DNA of 64,000 bases from Bisporella sp. PMI_857 (taxonomy: Eukaryota; Ascomycota; Leotiomycetes; Helotiales; Helotiaceae): positions 806,001-870,000 of the forward strand of contig JAJSPD010000011.1 of the NCBI GenBank assembly GCA_021307315.1. Reading direction: 5' to 3'. A program made the translations under genes and the position numbers. The notes under the pieces were generated by a model that saw only the letters and a list, made by a program, of their open reading frames with translations, was not told where the DNA came from and searched no databases. Below, one piece after another: positions 31,000 to 41,811 of this stretch (positions are counted from its first letter, which is position 1; the number at the start of each line of letters is the position of its first letter).

Positions 31000-32376
31000 C
31001 GGCAGCTAGGTAGCAAAATAATGGAGCACAGCTAGCATCCCAATTCCAAAAGTGTAGTATGAATTGGCCAGTGTGGAGTATGCCGCCCGACTGGCCTTGC
31101 TCTCCAAAATTGTATTATTCCCAAACCCCAATGTCGCATTCCACTTTGGCAGAGGCTGCCCCAAGAGCAATTGGTCCGACCGTAATGGGTCAATCTTTCC
31201 AGAGAAGTCTGCATGGATGTAGCCCACCAGCGGGACTATCATTGAGAAATCGCATCGATCCTCTGTAAAGATAGTCGTCTATATCGAAGATTGTTCTGCC
31301 GTCGCGGCACTCGTTGGTTAAGTTGAAGGCCGGCTCGGGAGGCCATGGTAAGGCACTATCCTTCTGTTCAGCGGAAAAAGAGTATCCACCGGACAAGGAA
31401 GGTGTCGGTATCACTCTCTGTGATACCTTCTTCGTATTGATGACTTGCAATAGCTTAAGTCGGTTACCCACGGGGCACGTAGCACCGCGATCTCAGCGCA
31501 GTGCTATATATGCTCGTTGTAGGTGGTTGACTTGTTCTTCATTGTTCTAAGTTACGTTCTACGAGCGAGAACTTAAATACATTCAGGTGGTGGCCTGTGC
31601 GTCATGGGACGTTCACATGACATTATACCAACAGAAGGTTCTGAGGAAAACATTCCAGAGGGCATTATTGTCCCTCGAACCATCGAATCCATGGCACGCA
31701 AGCACCAAAAATCAGGATCGGTAGTGTTGAGAACGCGAGGAAATCGTGAGATTAAATAACATGGGAATATAACGAATGAGCGAAGTGGCATCACCTAGCT
31801 CCGGGCGTGTGTTTACATGAAGACTGGATGTTTATAGGAGTGGTACTTACGCATTCGTGAAGAAATACCAGAACTTGTAATCTCTCTGAGGTACCACTCC
31901 ACTTGTAGCAACGCCGCGTACTTGATACGTGGTTGCTGGTGAGTAGAATGTGGTAAAAGTTCTTGATTGCTACTACTGCTACAATGCGTTCTCTTATATG
32001 CTACAGGTGGTCATGTGACTGAGTCCTTTGTTCACTCCTCCATTCACCCTCCCATTCACACCCCTTTGTTCACTCCCCCATTCACTCCCCCATTGACTCA
32101 GGACCATACCAACACTCTCTCTTCGGGATCCGCTTTGGTAGAGTTCAGAAAACTTTCACCATCCGCCCTGCTCCAAATTTGGAGTTCTAGTGGAAAGTCC
32201 GGATGCATAGTAACTGCTCCAAGTGCATTAACCGAAGTTTCGACTGTGCTGTTTATTTTTAAGCTGCATCCGGATGTCCCAGGGGTTCTATAACCCATTT
32301 GTTTGTTGTTTTGGCTCGGATCCAGAATATTTGAAGTGAATGTGAGAGTTCCATTGAAGTATCTAAGAACCACCAA
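31000..32376 (-). pseudogene. unrecognised host gene remnant split by solo LTR-H
   Basis: Several minus-strand coding-like segments follow each other. At 32376-32098 there is a stretch with many N-x-S/T sites (MVVLRYFNGTLTFTSN). At about 31780-31634 is VLNTTDPDFWCLRAMDSM. Across the LTR-H insertion it continues in frame as SGGYSFSAEQKDSALPWPPE and FDIDDYLYRGSM. A final segment holds a hydrophobic stretch (YYTFGIGMLAVLHYF, about 31030). The segments are in different frames, implying introns or frameshifts, so I cannot give exon limits. Glycosylation-type sites plus a hydrophobic segment suggest a secreted or membrane protein; function unknown. Confidence 0.45.
31403..31633. repeat. solo LTR-H (231 bp)
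   Basis: TGTCGGTATCACTC...TATACCAACA with duplication GAAGG (31398-31402, 31634-31638). It interrupts a coding frame that rejoins when it is removed. Confidence 0.9.
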
Positions 32377-32608
32377 GTGTCAAATTTGTATAATGATGAA
32401 ATTTAGCCTTTCGATAGAAGGATACAGCAGGGGCATCAGACTTGCGAGCCAGTCTGAACGTAATATTGATTAAGGCCAGTTATGTTATCCGGTCGCATCC
32501 CCGACTCGAAAGAGTACCTAGTATCCTCTCTAGAGAGTACTGTAGAAATAAGGCCTAATATAACGCACGAAAAGCTAGAACAAAAGAGAAACATTTCTGT
32601 AGGTAGTA

Positions 32609-32793
32609 TGGGTTTACGGACCCGTATGACTCATCAGGGTCGCGTGGTCCGCAAAACCCCCATTTTGTAGAATCTAGAGTAGAACCTAATACAACAACAA
32701 TTACCATATCCATCAAGAGCAAGAGCGTGGCCCACAGAGCTATGCCCGTTGCCCCGTGGAAGGTAAGAAGGCCCAAAAATAGAGCAGAACCCA
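32609..32793. repeat. LTR-I-like repeat copy
   Basis: The core 32668-32769 matches 47168-47268 (ACAACAACAATTACCATATC and CCCCGTGGAAGGTAAGAA). The ends TGGGTT...AACCCA are approximate. The open frame across it on the minus strand is a by-product. Confidence 0.55.
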
Positions 32794-32869
32794 TACGTTG
32801 CAGAACTAGCGGCAATGGCCCACGCTCTCCAGCAATTACCGCGGCGCAAATACTGCAGTATTACGCTGT

Positions 32870-33915
32870 GGACCAGAAATAAAGCAGCCGTCTTTACGCT
32901 GAGAAATCCACGCTAACAGTCGGGCCAGGAACAGATTTGCAGCATTTACGAATCGATCAACAAACTCAAGAGAAAATGCAACAAAATCACTGTAGTGTGG
33001 CTGTCAACGGACGAAAATGAGGAACTCTGGACATGTGCCAAAAAGAAAGCTAAAAAAGCTACACGGCAGAGCGCAGAACTACAGACACCACTCTCCAGAG
33101 TGATCAACAATGCTCAACATAGCGCGCGCCGAACGAGGCACTACTGGAAGTTTACCAGAGAAGGCAGGAAAACTATCGAAAAAGTAGACATAGCATTACC
33201 GGGCAAATATACTCGAGAGTTGTACGACTAGCTAATACAGAAAGAAGCGAGTGTGCTTGCTTAGCTAAAGACAGGAATAGCGAGATTGAACTTGTATCTA
33301 TTTTTCATCAAAGCTGCACCATCAGATCAGTGCGCCTGCGAAGAAGCAAGAGAAACAGTGGAACACTTCTTTTTTCGATGCCGAAGATAGACTACTCACC
33401 GAACAGAGATGCTTCAGCGTACAGAAACTCACAGAAGCAACATTTCATTCTACCTGGGAGGAAAATCACCATCGGATGACAAGAACTGGACTCCAGATAT
33501 AAGAGCAGTTCGAGCGGCGATACGATTTGCGATAGCCACCAGCCGGCTTAATACTGACCCGTGGCAAGAAAACAGCCAACAAAATTAGCTCCCCCCCCCC
33601 CCCCACCCATTAGCTACTTTTCAGCCGCCCAGCACTAACCACTTTGTGCCATAGACAGGAGGCACCGCTTCAGCTGCTGAGGATAGGACGCTGAACACTT
33701 GGAGAATATCCTTCAAGCTAGCCTGCTAACATTTACTAACCCACGAGAACCTATAGAGATACGTCAGAAGAGAGAAGCCAGAAGCCAGAAACAGGTGATG
33801 TAAGGGCTCAAGGAGTTAGGAATTCACTTTAAGAAATGTACTTGTATATTAGCAATAGTTGCCCTATCGGGTTAGCCGCCGGGCGTTAATAAATTGTGTG
33901 TGTGTGTGTATATTG
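32870..33915 (+). mobile_element. Tad-type LINE 3' fragment
   Basis: The plus-strand frame at 32995-33231 and its continuation read as the C-terminal end of a LINE ORF2: YTRELYD, KEASVLA, then a Cys/His cluster CACEEARETVEHFFFRC near 33336-33388 and ENSQQN before the stop. TAG codons interrupt it at 33229 and near 33262. A C run (33590-33604) and a TG-rich tail (33895-33910) mark the 3' UTR. The RT is not present. Confidence 0.75.
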
Positions 33916-34070
33916 TAGAGCGCAAAGAGAGGTGAAGTGAAAGCCGGAAGTGAAAAGCCGGAAGCTTGCCACACAGAAGCATTCCCCAAGAAAGGGGCTA
34001 GCCGATTTTTGTCACGGCCCTGGCCCTATCTCGAGCTTGGCGCCAGACACTGCAGAGCTCGGTAGAGCTT

Positions 34071-34257
34071 TGATAGAACGAGAAATACACAATGATATTC
34101 AGAAGGTATTGGGGATGCCGTTCAGGCTCTCTATTGTTGTCTATATGTGTGTGATCATACAAAATTGTAGAACTGTGCGTGTGTGAAAAGTCTTCCGCGC
34201 TAGCGTTCCCCACTTAGTCAGGGACATGTCAGCTACCTAGATTCTCAAATCCTGACA
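34071..34257 (-). repeat. Copia-B 3' LTR
   Basis: 187 bp, TGATAGAACGAG...ATCCTGACA. Confidence 0.95.
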
Positions 34258-34457
34258 CTCCCCCTAGGTGACAGGTCTCCTTGCTTCACCTGTAGCTCTC
34301 CTGAATAGAATAGAATAGGCTGTTGATTCAGGCCTCATTAACTCCTGCAACAATAGCACCTGCGTACGTATTGTAGTGCCTACGTCTCCTGTGGAGTTCA
34401 GCACTCTATGGGCTATGACCTTCCATATTGCAGTACAAGAGTACCCTCTAACCAGTT

Positions 34458-37400
34458 CTATGCTCGCATTCCCAGGACTCTTTTGTGCCTTTCATATGCT
34501 TCGACAGGCAGCTGCTTAGTTAATATGTCGGCTGGCTGTTTGGCTCCTTCAATGTGCTGTATTACCAGCTTTCTTTTCTGAACCAGTTCCTCTCTAATAA
34601 ATAAGTATCTGATCTCTATGTGCTTCGCTTTCCGGTGGAATTTAGTGTCGTGTAATAGCGTCACTGCACCTTGGTTGTCGCAGTATAGCGTAGGAACAAA
34701 AGGTTGATTTTCGTTCAGGTCATCCCTCAGCTTGTTCAGCCATAGTACTTCTTTGGCTCCTTCCGACGCGGCCATAATCTCGGCCTCCATAGAGCTCAGA
34801 GCTATTGACTTTTGCCTATTCGAGAACCAGGAACAGGCTCCCCCATTCCGTACCACTGCCATTCCTTGGACTGACTTCCTGTCGTGTTCAGTACCCCATG
34901 TCGAATCAGTGTAAACCCTGTATTGTGACGGTGCTAAAGGGTTCAGGTCGTCCCCGTAGACAATTCCGGCTGATCTACAGCTATTCAGGTAGCGTAGCAA
35001 ATGCTTGGTATGCCTGAAATGAGAAACTCCTGGCTTGGCCATGTACTTCGATAGTTGCCTGGCAGCCTCTGAAATGTCGATTCTAGTACACCCAGACAAG
35101 TATATCGCTGATCCTGCTATTTGCCTATACACTGTAGCGTCTTGTTCCGACAGTAGATCATCATCTGGTTGCATTACTGTTCCGGCAGGCAAAGGCAGTT
35201 TATTTGGGTTGCATTTGCTCATTCCCAGGCGTTCGAGAAGCTTGGTGATATAGAAGGTTTGATGGATCTTCAAGGTTCTATTCGGCCTGTTGCGTTCAAT
35301 TTGAAATCCGACAAATAGTTCAGCAGGACCCAGATCTTTGCATTTCCATTGCGTCAAGATCTTCCTTTTGATTACTTCGACTTGCTGGCGAGTACAAGCA
35401 ATTAGCATGTCATCAACAAATAGAAGGATATAGACCCCTCTGCCCGTGAACAGGTTTGGGTCTGCTTTTGAGCTTTTCAGTCCTAAGCTCTCGAAAAACT
35501 TTTTGACCAGCTTGAACCATTCTCTCGGCGCTTGCTTCAATCCGTAGAGAGCTTTGTTCAGCTTAATGTAGGCGTCGGTTAGTCCTTTCAGTTCAGGGAC
35601 TAGTTCTTCCAAGAACTGAGGTATCTGCATATAGATCTCTTCTTTCAGCTCCGGATTCAAGAATGCTGTGTCGACGTCGATATGCTCTAGTTCCAGATCC
35701 TCTTCCGCGACCTTTGCTAGAAGGAATCGCAAGGTGTCGTATCGTACTACCGATGCAAACGTCTCAAAGTAGTCGATCCCCGGTTTTTGCTTGTCTCCTC
35801 TAACACAGAGTCTCGACTTGAGTCTGATGATCTCTCCTCTCGTATTAAACTTCTTTTTCAATACTAGACGACAAGGCAACACTTGTCTACCTTGCGGTAT
35901 TCTCCCCCTCCTTATATCAAAGGTATTCATATCAAGAAGTGCTTGGAGTTCCTCGTGAATTGATTTGCGCCAGCCAGGAGCGTCCTCCCGCATGGCCGCA
36001 TCTAATTCAATTGCTTCAAAAGGAGCTGTAGGTGCACCCAGCGATACAGTATCATCATCCTCCAGATGAAGGGCTTTGAAGGCCGTAATACTTTGAACGA
36101 TTGTATCGTTATATACATAGGGCCACCTCCCAGACCTAGTGAGCTTAGCATAAGTATGCTCAGCATGAGGTATGCTGTTCTTCGTAGCAGTGCCTTCTAC
36201 GGTGTGTATGCCAGTGGGTCTCTCCTCTACCGTTACAGTAGGTCTCTCCTCCACGGCTGAAAGTTGACTACTTTCTATTGACATATCTCCAGTTCCCACT
36301 GAGATTTCCTTTGCCAATTGGTTTCCCGCAGTCGCTATAGACTGGAGTTTTGCCTTGTAGGCTGAAAAAGGGAAACTATATTCATCAATACCCGCGTCAG
36401 CAGTCAGTATTACTTTATTGGAGTGGAGGTTCAATAGCTTATAGATTTTGCTTCCTTCCATTCCTACACATATGTGGTCAACTAGCACTCTCGGCCTAGT
36501 CTTGCCAGGGTACTTCTCTTTAGGGATTTTCGGGCTGGCTCTGCATCCAAACACTACTAATTTTGCCAAGTCTGGTAGCCTTCCAGTGTACCCTTCATAT
36601 GGCGTTGTTGCTTTGCTGACTGGGTGGTTGTTTTCCGTATCAAAAGGTAAAGCCGAAGTCGGCACTCTGTTTCTAACATACATCGCATGTTCGACAGCAA
36701 TGCACCAGTATTCCGGATCTAGGCTTGACATAAATAGTATTGACCTCATTTTGGAGTCTGTAACGTTGACTGTCTTTTCCGCAACTCCATTATATGAGTG
36801 TTTGTATGGTGGACAAGGTTCAAATGCTGTTCCCATATCTGCCAGGTGCCTTTGAAATTGAGGACCGAACTCCCCCTTCCCGTTATCTGCTCTGCAGCAT
36901 GCTACTCCTTGGCCTGTATGCTGCTCAATTCTTGAGAAAATTCCTTTGAGGTGTGGTAGGATTTCTGTGGTTTGAAGTGTTTTCAAAAGCCTTATCCATC
37001 CGAATCGACTGGCGTCGTCGATGACTACTAAGTAGTAGTTGTATCCTCTGAACGATATTCCTTTCCGGCCACTTGTGTCAGCATGGACCTTTCGGCCTAT
37101 TTGACTGATTCTGCTGTCTGTTTTGCGGTTGAACGTTTCTTTTAGCTTTCCTGCGTCGCAAGCTTCACAGGAGTAGCGGCCAGGTGGTGATATCCTTTTG
37201 CCTAGCTTCATTCCTTTGCTGGCTTTAGCAAGCCTGTCGACATCTCTGTAATTGGTGTGAGCCAAGCGTCGATGCCACAGTTCAGGTGCTGTTTCTTCGA
37301 TATCTGGTTGGTGATCGACATCCGTTATTTTTGGTTTTGACGTGACAGTTAGAGCACCTGGAGTCTCTCCGACCATGTATAGTCCATTGTAAGCTGTTGT

Positions 37401-38729
37401 TTTGAATATCACGGTAGATCCTTTTGTGCAAATAGCTTCATTGCCTTCGAAAGTGATAGTATTCCCAGCGACAGCAAGTAGGCGTACAGACAGTAGTCTA
37501 GTCGATTTGAATGATGGAACATACCATACGTCGTCAATAAGCAAGTTATCGACCGTTACTGATCCATACCCTTCTGCGACCACGATTCGGCTATCTGCAG
37601 TCCGCAAGTTGCGTGTTTCATTCCACCTTTTCAAAGCTGTAAAATCGCTCAGGGCTCCGCTGAAGTGCCTGGATGCCCCTGAGTCTAATATCCACAGTGG
37701 CATCTCTTCAGTTGACAATAAAGCACTTGCTTGCACTAGTTGAGGGGAATAGTAAAGGTCAACACTGTCGGTTTCAGCTAAAGCTAAGTTCACTGATTCT
37801 TCCTTTTCCTCTTTTCTGCTGAACTCTCTTTGTATCCGCTTCAGCTCAGGGCAGTCCTTGATAAAGTGTCCTTGTGAATAGCATGCTCGACACTCGTTCC
37901 TGCCAGCTTTTCGAGGCTCTTTAGAGACTCGGTTAGAGCTCTCTGCTCTCGAAGCTGACCTTGATCCTCGACCTCTCCCCCTTGTGTGATCTCTCCCACT
38001 TGTGTGACCTTTTCCACGTCCTCGACCTTTGTATCCGCCTCTGTTCCGTCCTCTTGTATCCTGTACTGCTGCGGCAGAGTCAATAGACTCATTGGCGGCC
38101 AAAGCGGTTGTTGAAGTGACGATCCGAGTTCCGCTCATAGATTCCATAGATTGTAGAAACGTGATGCACTGAATCAGGTCGTATTTGTCTTTGACACAGT
38201 GAATGCGTAGGTTTTGCCACATTTGATCCTTTGGCAGCCCTTCCAGCAGTTGTTCCAGCACGTCTTGGTTTGTCAGAGGGTTTTCGGAGTTTTCTAACGA
38301 GACTTTGAACTCGTTCAGACAATCGGCGTATTGGCCCACGGTTTGCTTTGTAGGGTCAAAAATTAGCTCTCGGAAAGATCTCCGAAGTCGATACATATGT
38401 AGGGGGTTCTTAGCTCGATCAAGCGTTTTGAGCTTTTCCCACATGCCACGTAAGTCGTAATTGTTGAAGAAGGGAGTCAGCTCGTATTTGTATGTCGTTT
38501 TCACAGAGTTGTAGATGATTTTCAGTCCTTCTGTCTTTCTTTTCATAGCGTCAGCCGCTCTGGTATTCGGGTCTTCGCTCCCCGACACAAATCCCCAGGC
38601 TCCTGCAATAGCTAGAGCCGACATGCCTGTAGCTGAAAATTCAGCGTAGTTTTCGCCATTGAAAATAGCGACCCTTCCGGCTTTCGAGGTGTAGTATTCT
38701 GTTGGAACTATGATTGTTGACATCTTCAA
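34458..38729 (-). CDS. Copia-B Gag-Pol polyprotein (1423 aa)
   Basis: Single open frame. The N-terminal gag opens MKMSTIIVPTEYYTSKAG. An Arg/Gly-rich RNA-binding stretch precedes a zinc knuckle CRACYSQGHFIKDC (about 282-295). The protease motif is WILDSGASRHF. The integrase has the H-H-C-C region (LWHRRLAHTN, CEACDAGK) and catalytic DTSGRKG, CRADNGKGEFG and NGVAEKTVNV. The reverse transcriptase shows DVDTAFLNPEL, ALYGLKQAPREWF and LLFVDDMLIACT. RNase H shows YTDSTWG, SSMEAEIMA and YCDNQGAVTLL. The length is typical for fungal Ty1/copia elements. All catalytic residues I can check are present. Confidence 0.97.
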   Translation of the reverse strand: MKMSTIIVPTEYYTSKAGRVAIFNGENYAEFSATGMSALAIAGAWGFVSGSEDPNTRAADAMKRKTEGLKIIYNSVKTTYKYELTPFFNNYDLRGMWEKLKTLDRAKNPLHMYRLRRSFRELIFDPTKQTVGQYADCLNEFKVSLENSENPLTNQDVLEQLLEGLPKDQMWQNLRIHCVKDKYDLIQCITFLQSMESMSGTRIVTSTTALAANESIDSAAAVQDTRGRNRGGYKGRGRGKGHTSGRDHTRGRGRGSRSASRAESSNRVSKEPRKAGRNECRACYSQGHFIKDCPELKRIQREFSRKEEKEESVNLALAETDSVDLYYSPQLVQASALLSTEEMPLWILDSGASRHFSGALSDFTALKRWNETRNLRTADSRIVVAEGYGSVTVDNLLIDDVWYVPSFKSTRLLSVRLLAVAGNTITFEGNEAICTKGSTVIFKTTAYNGLYMVGETPGALTVTSKPKITDVDHQPDIEETAPELWHRRLAHTNYRDVDRLAKASKGMKLGKRISPPGRYSCEACDAGKLKETFNRKTDSRISQIGRKVHADTSGRKGISFRGYNYYLVVIDDASRFGWIRLLKTLQTTEILPHLKGIFSRIEQHTGQGVACCRADNGKGEFGPQFQRHLADMGTAFEPCPPYKHSYNGVAEKTVNVTDSKMRSILFMSSLDPEYWCIAVEHAMYVRNRVPTSALPFDTENNHPVSKATTPYEGYTGRLPDLAKLVVFGCRASPKIPKEKYPGKTRPRVLVDHICVGMEGSKIYKLLNLHSNKVILTADAGIDEYSFPFSAYKAKLQSIATAGNQLAKEISVGTGDMSIESSQLSAVEERPTVTVEERPTGIHTVEGTATKNSIPHAEHTYAKLTRSGRWPYVYNDTIVQSITAFKALHLEDDDTVSLGAPTAPFEAIELDAAMREDAPGWRKSIHEELQALLDMNTFDIRRGRIPQGRQVLPCRLVLKKKFNTRGEIIRLKSRLCVRGDKQKPGIDYFETFASVVRYDTLRFLLAKVAEEDLELEHIDVDTAFLNPELKEEIYMQIPQFLEELVPELKGLTDAYIKLNKALYGLKQAPREWFKLVKKFFESLGLKSSKADPNLFTGRGVYILLFVDDMLIACTRQQVEVIKRKILTQWKCKDLGPAELFVGFQIERNRPNRTLKIHQTFYITKLLERLGMSKCNPNKLPLPAGTVMQPDDDLLSEQDATVYRQIAGSAIYLSGCTRIDISEAARQLSKYMAKPGVSHFRHTKHLLRYLNSCRSAGIVYGDDLNPLAPSQYRVYTDSTWGTEHDRKSVQGMAVVRNGGACSWFSNRQKSIALSSMEAEIMAASEGAKEVLWLNKLRDDLNENQPFVPTLYCDNQGAVTLLHDTKFHRKAKHIEIRYLFIREELVQKRKLVIQHIEGAKQPADILTKQLPVEAYERHKRVLGMRA

Positions 38730-38824
38730 TCAGTAGGTGTGTGGTTGTACGACAGGTTCGATATTCAGGGGTAACTTGGCGCTTGTAACGCGGTAACGGT
38801 GAGGTTGTTGAATATAGCGCAAGT

Positions 38825-38837
38825 CCGGGCTCATAAC
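38825..38837 (-). promoter_or_regulatory. Copia-B primer-binding site (half-tRNA-iMet type)
   Basis: Plus-strand CCGGGCTCATAAC, the same 13 bases as in Copia-A, 1 nt from the 5' LTR. Confidence 0.7.
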
Positions 38838-38838
38838 C

Positions 38839-39025
38839 TGATAGAACGAGAAATACACAATGATATTCAGAAGGTATTGGGGATGCCGTTCAGGCTCTCT
38901 ATTGTTGTCTATATGTGTGTGATCATACAAAATTGTAGAACTGTGCGTGTGTGAAAAGTCTTCCGCGCTAGCGTTCCCCACTTAGTCAGGGACATGTCAG
39001 CTACCTAGATTCTCAAATCCTGACA
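38839..39025 (-). repeat. Copia-B 5' LTR
   Basis: 187 bp, identical as read to the left LTR. Confidence 0.95.
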
Positions 39026-39258
39026 AGCTTGGCCCTGCTACCACAGGGCTCGGCATCCCAGAGCTTGGCGACCGATGCTACAGGCCCTCGCTTACACTTG
39101 CCCCTGGCCAGCCTCCTGTATATAAAGCACTGCTCTCCTTCCCTTCTTCTACCCGTAGCTTGTTCTCTTAGTTATAACAATTGACAGTCGTTCATACCTT
39201 TGAGTCCCTCTACCTGAGATCCACGGATCAAGATCCCTGTTCGCCTTGAGTTGTTACA

Positions 39259-39997
39259 ATTTTGTTGGTTGTGCACGGGCCACTTTTTGTTTGGAGGTAT
39301 CGAGATGTCAGATGCCAGGGTTGATAAGCTTTACACAGTCTAAGCGGGCCAAAAAGGTAAATATCCGACGTGCATGTCAGAAAGCTTATCCTACTACATA
39401 TACCAGTACGGAACCTGACACGAGAAAAGAAATTTTCCGGCAAGGTACGCGCAGCCACAAATGTCGCACCCATAGATTTTATTACATATAATTTTACCGA
39501 GATTACTCACATGCTACACACAATGCGACACGCCACGTAAGGAGCCGACGGGGTACCGATGGCTATAAAGAGAAGCGAAGAACAAGAATGGTACAGTAGA
39601 GAGAACTTGTGTCCTGTATGCGTCATACTAGAATCGATACAATAGATCATTCCGCACGTACTAGACTAGTCACTCTACCCGTGTTCTGGCGCCTGACACG
39701 TAGTAGCTATTGACTACGCTCTTGCTGGTGTGATTATGGTTCCTTGATTGATTATTCTAAGATTCTATTCTACGATTATGGAAGTAAGTGTGGGCATGCC
39801 CTATATATCACGTGCCGACATGGGTAACATACCAACACAAAAGTAATCAGAAAAATCCATTACATATGTTTTATTGATGATGTGAGATTAAATGCAAGTT
39901 TACGGATCAGTCCTCGTCGCAATATATCTATTTATATAATAACAGAATATTGTGGATAAATGGAAACAATATTCTGTTGGCTAATATCGAACTTCTT
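39259..39997. other. gene-free stretch
   Basis: No supported gene. Around 39690-39740 a GTAGTAGCTATTGACTACGC segment recurs in inverted form near 63845-63875, so at least part is repeat debris. Confidence 0.4.
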
Positions 39998-40251
39998 TGT
40001 AACAACTCAAGCTGAACAGGGATCTCGATCCGTAGATCCAGGTGGAAGGACTCAGAGGTGTGAACAACTATCAATTGTTATGACTAAAAGAACAAGCTAC
40101 GGACAGAAGAAGGAAAGGAAAGCAGCGCTCTATATACAGGAAGCTGGCCGGAGGCCAGTATAAGCGAGCTCTGGGTGTCCGGTGCTGAGCTCCGTCCGAG
40201 CTTTGGGGTGTCCGGTGCCGAGCTCCTCGAAAAGAAGCCAGGGCCGTGACA
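39998..40251 (-). repeat. solo LTR-A (254 bp)
   Basis: TGTAACAACTCAAG...GGGCCGTGACA; duplication TTCTT (39993-39997, 40252-40256). Confidence 0.92.
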
Positions 40252-40810
40252 TTCTTCGTCCAGAAATTAAACGAGCTGAAAAGAATAAACGGCTGATGCA
40301 ATAAGTCGGAGGCATATTGAATAATTGCAAGACTTAAGTTCAAAATGAACGCTAATGCAGTGAGACGGAATTATTTCAAACCATCATTAGATCATACCTT
40401 TTTATCCAGGAACCAACTATATATGTATCTAGTAATTCCCTTTCCAAATGTTCAAAACCACAGAGTCAACTCTTCACCTTGCGAGAGTTTTAGCTAACCT
40501 ACTTTATTATCAACCTTAAATCACAACACGCTCCTAAGGCTTTGACAAGCTACTCTACTCCGGGCAGTATTTGCTTCTCTTCCCTAAGATGTATGTACTC
40601 TTATCTGAATCTACAAGCGCTGTTTTGCCCTAACCTTACTACAGCGCAGAGTATACATAATCTTCCTGAGACACCTAAGCTAAAGTTCCACAATAATATA
40701 CGTCTTGAAGCTATACACTATTTCCTTCACAGTGGGAGCCTGCAAAAATGAAGGTAATTATACTCCTAGAACTTCTCGTCCAAAATCTTATGCTAACCAC
40801 CGTTGTATAG
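40252..40810. other. gene-free stretch upstream of the secreted-protein gene
   Basis: AT-rich; no gene or repeat recognised. Presumed promoter region of the gene at 40811. Confidence 0.4.
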
Positions 40811-41458
40811 ATGACTGGGAAATCAACTCTCTTTCAAATCCTGCTTGCCGGGTACACACTACTTCATACCACAACCGCCGCTACTTTAAAGCCCGCGGCT
40901 GTAGTTGGCCCTAACCTATGCGTCACACTCGTAGGCAGTCAGCTCCTCCTGCAAACATGGTAAACTTATTTTCCATGCTGAAATCCCGACCTTCTGTTCG
41001 AAAGTGATGAAGTGTGAGGAGTCATAGCATATACTCCAACTTCTCATTTTCCTCTTATTTTCCCTTTCCTCATCAGGATTCCGGCATTTACCAGTGCTAA
41101 TACTGCAGGTAGCGTTGGAAGCCCCTTCCAGCAATGGACACTCTTTAAAGACGATGGCACAAATATCTACCGGTTCCAGAATCAGGGTTCCGGGACCTGC
41201 ATATGGACAGATACTATTACTCCCGATGAGCCGGTCGTCGGGGAAATATTGACTATGGGCGGATGTACCCTGAGCAACGGAAGTGGAGTTCCACCGAGCA
41301 ATGCGGAGTGGAGTGCCGTCAACGCGTTGCCTGGAACTACTCTTTTAAGAACTTTTGTGCGCCACACCGTTAATAACCTGTGTGTTGACTCTTTCAATGG
41401 GCTGCTCTTCCTGAACACTTGCAGTGGCGTTATTACTCAGCAGTGGACGGAAGGTTGA
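40811..41458 (+). CDS. small secreted beta-trefoil (ricin-B-lectin-like) protein, two exons
   Basis: Exon 1 40811-40959, intron 40960-41076 (GTAAAC donor, CATCAG acceptor after a pyrimidine tract), exon 2 41077-41458; 176 residues, total length divisible by three. Residues 1-24 (MTGKSTLFQILLAGYTLLHT) form a signal peptide. The mature part shows QxW-type repeats characteristic of beta-trefoil carbohydrate-binding modules: FQQWTLFKDD, and TQQWTEG at the C-terminus, with cysteines in CIWTD, MGGCTLS, NLCVDS and NTCSG. It is too short for an enzyme and is likely an extracellular lectin-like protein. Its position among transposons fits a candidate effector. The intron was assigned by eye; a RIP-altered pseudogene is possible but no stop is seen. 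Confidence 0.7.
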
Positions 41459-41811
41459 GATATCTTCTTTGGAGTGTAAGGGGTATGCTTACCTAGCGTT
41501 ATGAGTGCTTGGGTGTGCTTTCGTTTCTGCGTTTGCTTGAACATTTGCTTGAAATGTTTACTTGATTTTATTAGTGCTAGCATTGAGATGTCTAGCTGAC
41601 ATGCACGACACTTTCTTGGGGTGTGGGTTCTGCGAACAACATTCAACATTTGTCGATGAATACTACGTACTTTTCTTTCATCAATCAGGCAATTCACGCT
41701 AGTCACTCATTACTGTACTTGAAAGCCTTGCTTTAGCTAGTCAATCAATATGCATTCAAGCTATCATGCTCAACACCAACAACACTAGATTTAAGCACTC
41801 ACTAGTGTTAC
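41459..41811. other. gene-free stretch
   Basis: 3' flank of the secreted-protein gene; nothing recognised. Confidence 0.4.

Larger units (their letters stand above)
34071..39025 (-). mobile_element. Copia-B: intact Ty1/copia retrotransposon (4955 bp)
   Basis: 187-bp LTRs at 34071-34257 and 38839-39025 are identical as read, with duplication AGCTT (34066-34070, 39026-39030). A polypurine tract abuts the left LTR (34258-34266, minus-strand CTAGGGGGAG). A half-tRNA-iMet-type primer-binding site (38825-38837) abuts the right LTR, and a full-length polyprotein is present. It is the apparent source for the solo and decayed copies at 14853, 46526, 50-60 kb, 60941 and 62031. Probably recently active. 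Confidence 0.97.
34010..39258 (+). repeat. solo LTR-A split by Copia-B
   Basis: TGTCACGGCCCTGG at 34010 to GAGTTGTTACA at 39258 with duplication ATTTT (34005-34009, 39259-39263). The LTR parts are 34010-34070 and 39026-39258; Copia-B lies between. Confidence 0.9.

Noticed and set aside
32555..32815. Minus-strand hydrophobic frame that looks like a membrane protein
   Set aside because: It overlaps a repeat whose second copy at 47168-47268 lies inside an LTR-B, so it is repeat sequence.
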